Source of the DNA: Distichodus sexfasciatus
Taxonomy: Eukaryota; Chordata; Actinopteri; Characiformes; Distichodontidae
Assembly (NCBI GenBank): GCA_032718565.1
Contig: JAVGVS010000237.1
Span: forward strand, 37,265 to 101,264
Length of the DNA stretch: 64,000 nt
Direction: 5' to 3'
Part shown: in pieces, positions 57,301 through 64,000 of the stretch
Layout of the letters: each line of letters begins with the position of its first letter
Position numbering within the stretch: position 1 is the stretch's first letter
The notes under the pieces: model-generated
Seen by the model: the letters and a program-made list of their open reading frames with translations, nothing else
Told to the model about the DNA's origin: nothing
The model's database searches: none
Translations under genes and position numbers: made by a program

Positions 57301-57651
57301 CCCCCCTCAAACAAAAGACTTCTGTTCACTCTGCTAGGTACTGACTGCAATCCCCCCCACCCCACCCCTGCAACTTGGGACCCTGACTCTGGATTTTCGA
57401 GTTTGCACCCAGTGAAGGCTTACAAGGAAACTGCAAAGCTGTGTCAAATGGGTTGGATTTAGTTTTTTAAAAGTAACTGTGAAGAAGTTGTAGATTTACC
57501 GAGTCCAAATTAGTTAATTTTCTTCTCACTGAAAATGCATTTGATTTGCCGCAAAAAAATCCTCTATAGTGTCATGTGGAAATGTGAAATAGGGAAGATT
57601 GAACTCGACACCAGCATTGTCTGCTTAATCATTTTCCCCCCTCCCTGTCAG
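54344..57651 (+). other. Putative first intron with regulatory-like blocks
   Basis: 3.3 kb with almost no transposons. Notable: a (GCT)n run at about 54594-54611, an octamer-plus-homeobox cluster at 55537-55562, and a purine-rich G-run tract at 56239-56274. No repeat families are seen, unlike the rest of the window. Short frames here lack recognisable domains. Confidence 0.45.
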
Positions 57652-57817
57652 CATGGGGAGCGTGGAGGGGGTCGGACGACAAACGATCCGATGCATGCCA
57701 TTGGGGGATTGCCGTAGCACAGACATGAAAGGAAGCCACAGCTCCTTTGATATGGACATGGAGAGACACCTGAGGAGAGGCCTGACTTCACTCCTCTGGC
57801 TGCCAAATGCATTCTAA
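57652..57817 (+). CDS. Candidate exon with short ORF
   Basis: A strong polypyrimidine tract and acceptor (TTTTCCCCCCTCCCTGTCAG) is followed after one base by ATG at 57653. The frame stays open for 54 codons to TAA at 57815-57817. The peptide starts MGSVEGVGRQTIRCMPLGD and later has SSFDMDMERHLRRGL. I know no protein with it, and there is no hydrophobic segment or domain signature. If the acceptor is used, this could be an alternative last exon or a short upstream ORF downstream of the 54344 donor; it may equally be a conserved enhancer with a chance ORF. The stretch also contains a CTTTGAT (TCF/LEF-type) motif at about 57745. Confidence 0.3.
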
Positions 57818-57902
57818 GCGCAGTAGCCTCAGCCAGGTTTGAAGAGTTTTTTGCCACAGCGAACAAATTAGTAAAATTGTTCTAGTAACTGATTTTATAC
57901 AC

Positions 57903-58370
57903 ACTGCAAAAAATGCCTTTTTAAAAATAAGAAACAAATGACTATTTTTGGGAAAAAAAAATACTTATTTCAAGCAAAATTATCTGCCAGTGCAGCAAGA
58001 AAATTGCACTTGCTAAGATTTCTTAAAACAAGAAAAAAAAAATACTCAAAGACTAAGCATACACAACTTAAATTAAGCAGAATACACTAGTTTTTTTCTC
58101 CACTTCTCTTGAAACAAGTAAAAAATATACTTACAGTCTACCTGTTAACACAACTCCTTTACCAATGTAGGTTGTTTTAAGAAAAAACTGCTCAAAATTA
58201 GTTGTATTACCTAGGTAGGATAACTCAAGAGAAATTTTCTTGAAACAAGTCAAATAATCTAAACAATATTCAGTCTTACCAAGAAAATAAATCCAAAAAA
58301 ATGGTATAACAAGATTAAAATGCTGAATTCAAGTCAATTACACTTGTACAGATTTTTATTTTTTGCAGTG
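57903..58370. mobile_element. TIR element, about 468 bp (ACTGCAAAAAAT type)
   Basis: Left end CACTGCAAAAAATGCC and right end ATTTTTTGCAGTG are inverted. The interior repeats CTTGAAACAAG/CAAGAAA phrases, giving a periodic AT-rich texture. The class is not determined and the target duplication is unclear. It is the first transposon after the repeat-poor block. Confidence 0.75.
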
Positions 58371-60007
58371 CAGCTGTTCTTTGCAAATTTTTTAAAACAT
58401 TTCAATCAACCATTATTTCCCTAAAACTACATTGATTATAAAGGTTAAGTGATTTAATGACATAAAAAATCTAGCATTGTCTGTTTTATAAATTTATAAA
58501 GAGTTCAGAGTTTAGATGTTTGGGTTTTTGGTTCTGCTGTCATGCATTTGTGAAAAACAAGCGATAATGAGACTAAAATGTAAAAACATATTTTATTTAA
58601 AGTTTTAAGCCTGGTGCACAGTTTCCTCAGATTCCGACAAACAATACCAACTTCTGTGCTCATTTTCTTTATCAAGTTTAATCTTCATTAATTTTCCACA
58701 CGAATATTCTAGTCTGGTTTGCAGTTTAAGCATCATTTAAATAGGTAAAAGGCAGTGCCATTTATTAGGGATTTAATACTGGCAAAAAGACTCAACATAA
58801 GAATGCAATGCAAAATAAGGTGTACTGGCTCCACTTCAAATTGGCAAAGAAAAAGTAAATAAATGAATGAATAAATAAAAATAAATAAATGAGTCGACTT
58901 TGAATCGTTTTTGGATCTGCATTTTGTTCCACAGACAGAGTTTTTTAATGAGTTGCAATGGCAAGTGCTGAGTCCATCCAAAAAATAATTGCTTTCCCTG
59001 AATTTCAAACTTGACAAGTTTTTGCAGACCTGAGTTGCATTTCAACAACGTGCTCAGAAGAAACTATGCCTCAGCATGTGTTAGAAAAACAAGTGCTTTC
59101 TAAGCAATGAAAAATAAATTTAGTGAATGAAATATGTTCAAATGTGGCTTAAACCATGTTGAAAACACTGTGGAAGTTTAAGAGCAGAAAACTAAACGAC
59201 TGTAACATCTGATCTAATCTAATATCTTATCAAAAATAGCAATCTTTATACCAATAACAAGTACAAAGGTGTTTTTATTTACTCTGGCATTAAATTCTAA
59301 GATGAATAATTCTGATAACTCCTATTAAATATGACATTAAGGGTCATCAGCTAATTAGTTTTAAAACTTAATTATTTTACTCATAATTGTTTCTGCTTAG
59401 TGTAAGTAGCCCATAGTCTTGCGATTTACTCTATGTCTATTCTTTTGGGAAAATGTTCTGGTTTCAGGTTGGGATTGGCCATAGTTGACTTAATGTCTTG
59501 TTTTATTTGTCATAATCCATGCTACTGCTGACACGCTGAGAGCTGTTTACTTGTTTAGAGAGGGGACTATATGGATATAATTTTAAAAAATTGAAGTCTG
59601 TAGCAGCCATATGAGCGCCGTGCCCTTATGCAGATTATGAATTGGAAGAATATTTAACATACATGGTGCAGAGAAAGTCACGTATTTGTCGAAGTTGCTG
59701 AAGTAGTGAGGAAGTGAATGAGTCGCACAGACTTTCAGCTCTTTAGCCAATCAGAATATAATCTGCTCCTGTGGATACCGTCTTGTCAGAAAATCACATT
59801 AATCCCACTATTTATGGAATCGACTCTATTTACATATTGCATAAGAAAGTTTCACACTATCGAGACGTACATGAGAAATGTCACCCTGAGAATGTTTCTC
59901 AGCACAGTTTGCCACCCACATTGCCCAACACAGAGTTTCAGTGTAGTGTAGACAGGGTAGAAGTTGTGTTATGCACTAATATCAAAAATCATATTCAGAT
60001 TTATATG
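58371..60007. other. AT-rich; no gene seen
   Basis: Includes a (AAAT)n-like tract around 58855-58890. Frames on the minus strand (58733-59048) and plus strand (59718-60010) have no recognisable domain. Confidence 0.4.
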
Positions 60008-60250
60008 TAAGTCAAGTCAAAGTAAACTTTATTGTCGTCTCTGCTATATACTGTACAAGTACACAGAGAGATGAGACGACATGGCTCCAGTTTTAACAGT
60101 GCACAGAAGAAAGAACAATGAACAAATAAGGCACATAGAGTGAAATATATAAATAGAATATAAAATATACACTTTTAAACTAGAGGTAGAAAATAAATCA
60201 AAACTTTTCAACTTTAAAGTAGAAGTAGAAAGAGAGACAATTAGGATGCG
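60008..60250 (-). mobile_element. Retroposon 3' tail
   Basis: AAGTCAAGTCAAAGTAAACT, TATTGTCGTCTCTGCTATAT, ACTGTACAAGTACACAGAGA and CATGGCTCCAG match 34374-34680. The two copies also share GAGTCAGGATGCGGTA-like sequence at their far ends. Confidence 0.65.
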
Positions 60251-61011
60251 GTACTCAGTCTACAATTATGGTTTTCGAGTTGTCGTTGACACAAAAAAAT
60301 GCATGTGAATGTGCTGAATGTGCATTAGTGACAGTTTCTATATGAAATATTCTATACAGTCTGTGCAATACTTTCAATTTGTTTAGATACAGTCAGTTAG
60401 AGGAAAAAAGCGATCAGTGATATGTACAACAATGTTCAATATTCAATAGTTGTGCAAGAAAGAGAGACTGTTTCAGGTCCGAGTTCATATGGAGAAGTTT
60501 ACTTTTTACTCTGATTCTCTTTAATGTTCCCCTTATCAGTAGTTTTGTTTCGCTTTGCGTAATAGTGTAGAGCCCTGATAGGATTACTCATCCAGAGCGA
60601 CTTCCTTTTAACAATTACACAATTACAAGGTTTGAATGGCGATGATGATGATGATGATGATGATGATAAGCAAAAAGTTAGCTTACAGTTCCTTGGTCCT
60701 GTCCAAGGATTGTTAAAATCCCTCACACGTCCAAAATTTCATCATTTCATGCAGACCGTGAATTCTGTCAATGTGAAACCTCCCTCAGCTGCTATTAGGT
60801 CAGATTTTTGATGTAAAACTTTTAAAAAACTAAATCCATATTTTACAATTTTCACCACTTAATTCGTATTAGCCCTGTAATAGTGCTGCAATATCTCACT
60901 TTTAATTAATCAGAAATGTTAGTTCAAAAAAACTTTTTCACATTGATTATACAATTTGATAACACCAACTTTTCATGTTATCTGTTTGCGTTTTTATATT
61001 AGAAGCATGTA
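60251..61011. other. No gene; (GAT)n microsatellite
   Basis: The GAT run spans 60641-60668 with nine units. Nothing else recognised. Confidence 0.5.
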
Positions 61012-61711
61012 GGGCTGGTTTCTTTTAACATGGCTTCAATTATTTAAAACTGAGAATTTAAAAGGTTGTACCGGGACTATTATTAAACTTAAGCCTAGAT
61101 TCGCTTTAAGTTTTAGTGGTGAATCTTTATTGGTACTACAATTTAGTCCAAGACTAGGCTTAACCCTTCTGTTATGTTCATTTCTCAGGAACTCCAATGA
61201 TGTTCCTGGGTCAGTTTGACCGGGGGCATGTTTAATGATCCAAAAGTGTCCGAAACCAAAAAATCCCAATAAACATTGTTTATATCTCATTATTAACTCC
61301 ATTACTAACCATTTTAATCAAAATTTGGTGTAATGGTGTTATTTACCTCTCACAGATCATCGTTTAATGAGGATAAATCACTCGTTTTTCATTTTTTTAA
61401 AAATGCATTTAAAACTTTTTTTAATGTACATTGGAAAGACCTGACATTGTCATTTACATGACATTGATTTTTTTTTACATTCAAATTGAACAGTATCTAC
61501 CTAATATAAACATGCAGGAGGGGGAGTTGCACATATGTGAAATGAACCATTTTTATTTTACATGTTGATTACCGTTATTAAGCCAAGCACAAGAAGTTTC
61601 ATACTGAAAAAATACTTTAAACTATTTTCTTTAGATTTTTAAAATTTAAAATGTGTCATTTTGACCCGCAACATAACAGAAGAGGTTAACCCATGTTCAA
61701 GAAACTGACCC
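61012..61711. mobile_element. Palindromic MITE, interrupted
   Basis: GGGCTGGTTTCTTTTAACAT at the left and CATGTTCAAGAAACTGACCC at the right are the ends, with TAAGCCTAGATTC and GACTAGGCTTAA inside: the same family as 26939-27063. It is lengthened by the piggyBac-like insertion (61164-61685) and probably by another between about 61040 and 61085. Confidence 0.75.
61164..61685. mobile_element. piggyBac-like non-autonomous element, 522 bp
   Basis: Flanked by TTAA on both sides (61160-61163, 61686-61689), the hallmark target of piggyBac. Ends are CCCTTCTGTTATGTT and, on the other strand, CCTCTTCTGTTATGTT. The interior is AT-rich and non-coding. TTAA is part of the palindromic MITE it inserted into, so the MITE is older. 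Confidence 0.82.
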
Positions 61712-62754
61712 TTTATGCTTACATTTTACATGTCAAATCAATTTTATTATCCCTTGTCTGTATGTCTGTTATGGACACTTATACAGCCAGTGTGTTATGA
61801 AGTGTCTGTTTTTGTTTCTTGTCTTCTTAATAGGTTTTCTTTAATCCCAGTGTGTTTGTGAAAGAAATTCTATTCATTTACTTGAGTTAATTCAGCATTG
61901 AGGCTGCAGTAATAACCAGGAAAAAGCTTGGGTCTTGTTGATACTCTGTGTGGCCTTTATTTCGTGAGTGTAAGCTGTTAGTAAGATGTTTGACGTGATT
62001 TGTCTCCCTGTTATTGTGCAGCAGAGCAATTTGATTGCAATGCAAGTTGTAATCTATAGGGGTCAGAATTAGCACTTTGCCTGCTGCTGAAGCACTACTG
62101 ACTCGAGCGACCTCTCCACAGTCTGATTGATTCTCATTCAAAGTTCACTTTTGCATTGCGTTCCTTCCTTCTCTGAGCTATTGTATGCGCGTCACTCTAA
62201 TAGGAGATGATGAGAAAGAGCCGTCTTGTTCAGCTAGGATCTCCCAAAGCTGACAATGGTGAATAATCTGAGCAGCAGTAATCCGTGCTTCAATTTAGGG
62301 GATTACACGCCCCCTATAGTGTGATTAAGAGAGCCAGAAACTTGTGAGCCAACATTCCCCTTTCGCCATGCACACTTGGGGCCCTGGATGGTTCTCCTCA
62401 TTCAGAAGACAGATTGCCCATGAGGAGGGAGGGGGGACCTTCAATAAAGCCATCCATAAAACATTTGTGCTGAATTAGCTAGCAGACAAGTCTGAGATTG
62501 AAAATAAATTAGGTAAGTGTAGATGTGCATATGTGAGGTTTGATCCTAGCTTCTGTGTTCAGACAGAGAAGAATCAGAGGTCAGGTTTTTCATCTGATAA
62601 TTAGTTTGTACCCATCGATCCATCATCTGCGCCTGCAAGGTTTTAGATAACAGTATCATTCAGGTCTTGGAACTTCTGCATATGTATATACCACTGATTG
62701 TGGACAAAAGAGAAGACAGAGAGTCATTTCCCAACAGAAAGTACTCATCATTTG
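61712..62754. other. Repeat-poor; possible conserved non-coding DNA
   Basis: 62220-62500 has no repeat signature, balanced composition, and motifs such as GAATTAGCTAGCAG and GATTACACG that recall developmental enhancers. No ORF of note. Conservation cannot be judged here. Confidence 0.35.
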
Positions 62755-62925
62755 GACCGTGACATTGTCAGACGCTCTTATCTTATCAGTTGCTTAACGA
62801 CAGGGACTGTCTCCTTGGAGCAACTTGGGGTTAAGGGTGTAACTGTAGTTACGTTTTTACTTTTTCAGCTCCAGCATTCATGTTCACCAAAGATTCAAAC
62901 CCTTAATCATTAGGTTACAAGTCCC
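62755..62925 (+). repeat. Repeat C
   Basis: GTCAGACGCTCTTATC, GACAGGGACTGTCTCCTTGG and AGCAACTTGGGGTTAAGGGT give the cleanest core of the family. Confidence 0.8.
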
Positions 62926-63324
62926 GGATTTCAGACCCTCAGACCATTTAATTACCAATGTTCAGATTTTCTTGAAAAATCTTTTTCAAAAGCATGCATA
63001 CTTGCTTTTAAAGTTTCTTCATCACTTTCATCCACCATGTTGTGTGAAACTAATAAGCATGGTGGTTCCTTTCAACAAATGTGCTACTATTGGGCAGTGT
63101 TTACAAAAAGTGAAATTGTATTAATGTAAATTTACCTTGCCAGTCTTTGCTGTGTTTGTTTAAATTTGAAAATGGTAGCGAAGAAGGAGTAGCTGGAAAT
63201 GTCATAGTGCACCAAAAGTTTGCTGCGGTGTGCACCACTACATAGAGTGGTTATATTCTTGTGGAGGTAGACTTTCTATGGCTTCAGTTGGATGCAGAAG
63301 TAGTTTTGGCCTCTTAGATTTTGA
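62926..63324. other. No gene seen
   Basis: AT-rich unique sequence leading into the minisatellite. Confidence 0.45.
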
Positions 63325-63605
63325 CTCTTGATTCAGTTGGTGCTCAGATCCATACCTCAGATTTTGGGGTTTGCTCACTTGGTGCTCAGATCCATGTCTT
63401 AGGTTTTGGGGTTTGTTCACTTGGTGCTCAGATCCATGTCTTAGGTTTTGGGGTTTGTTCACTTGGTGCTCAGATCCATGTCTTAGATTTTGGGGTTTGC
63501 TCACTAGGTGCTCAGATCCAAACCTTAGATTTTGGGCTTTACTGAGTTGGTGCTAAGATCCATGCCTTAGATTTTGACTCGTAGCTTAGTTGGTGCTCAG
63601 TAGGT
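63325..63605. repeat. 42-bp minisatellite, about 6-7 units
   Basis: The unit is about 42 bp, built on GGTGCTCAGATCCATG then TCTTAGGTTTTGGGG and TTTG. The central units are nearly identical, with drift at the edges. Because 42 is a multiple of three, frames stay open on both strands; the minus frame (63238-63504) gives a 14-residue repeat around KPQNLRHGSEHQ. One unit has a TAG in place of CAG/CAA, which ends the frame. No evidence of a real protein. Confidence 0.92.
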
Positions 63606-64000
63606 CTCAATAGGTGATGAGATTTTTTAGAAACACATTAAGCAGTGTGTTCATTAGTCCAAAAACTTTGCGTGCTTTGGGGGTGACATTCTCACTAACT
63701 ACCCCAGCTCTGCACAGTCACATGACCCAGTGGCATCTCTGGCTTGCCCCGGTTCCCAGCGATGGCTGGGAAGTCTGACACCTCTAAGTCCTCATTCCAA
63801 CTGCCTGCTTAGCATTGCCCCTCAGTACATAATTAGCCACTCTATTTTCAGGGGCAAGGATTCCCAACAGTGAGCGCTTCTGTCTTCCGTTGGATGCCTC
63901 CTCTCTTTTGCACACCGCTGCGTTGGCTTTTTTAGCTGGCGAATTGTCGCTAGGACCCCCCCACCTTTAATTTGGTTCGTTGAGACTAGACACCCCCCCT
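63606..64000. other. Unique stretch at window edge
   Basis: No repeat signature and balanced composition, with GTACATAATTAGCCACTC at about 63826. It may be conserved non-coding DNA. No ORF supported. The window ends in C-rich sequence. Confidence 0.4.

Noticed and set aside
63325..63605. Possible CRISPR-like array
   Set aside because: Units are contiguous without unique spacers, and the DNA is from a vertebrate nucleus; it is a minisatellite.

Overview
This window is nuclear DNA from a vertebrate, almost certainly a ray-finned (teleost) fish. The evidence is the density and type of interspersed repeats: two abundant tRNA-headed SINE families, many short hAT-type elements with 8-bp target duplications, a piggyBac-like TTAA insertion, Tc1 and LINE reverse-transcriptase relics, long ATCC arrays and GT/TA/GAT microsatellites. 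There is no operon structure, and no intact long open reading frame could be recognised. The species and the chromosomal locus cannot be named from sequence alone.

Layout. 0-21 kb is repeat-dense: fragments of several hAT families, SINE copies in both orientations, a 516-bp inverted-repeat MITE (2564-3079), a GC/CpG-rich block (about 7220-7800), and two hAT insertions with perfect 8-bp duplications (8101-8803 and 14656-14945). 21-34 kb holds a frameshifted LINE reverse-transcriptase fragment (23081-23385), a 1-kb ATCC array (24685-25736), a further hAT element enclosing a 125-bp palindromic MITE, and a Tc1 transposase relic (about 31968-32240). 34-37 kb is a stack of insertions: a tiny inverted telomere-motif tract, an hAT of 1450 bp inserted in one repeat and an hAT of 928 bp inserted in a SINE. 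37-46 kb has a broken THAP zinc-finger domain (38142-38409), a perfect G-quadruplex motif, one good internal coding exon candidate (41742-41895), a duplicated 1.1-kb MITE and another nested insertion.

46-64 kb is markedly poorer in repeats. It includes a GC- and pyrimidine-rich block (about 53860-54343) that looks like a promoter plus untranslated first exon ending in a splice donor. Downstream are several kilobases of unique, regulatory-looking sequence and a second exon candidate at 57652-57817. I read 54.3 kb onward as probably the first intron of a plus-strand gene whose coding exons lie mostly outside the window; this is inference.

No group of genes that would work together as a pathway is visible, and I found no convincing new biological system. 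The main interest is the well-resolved nested transposition history, a set of hAT-like elements that share an internal module but carry different ends, and a few exon candidates that homology searches could settle. All boundaries were placed by eye and may be off by a few bases, more where termini are decayed.
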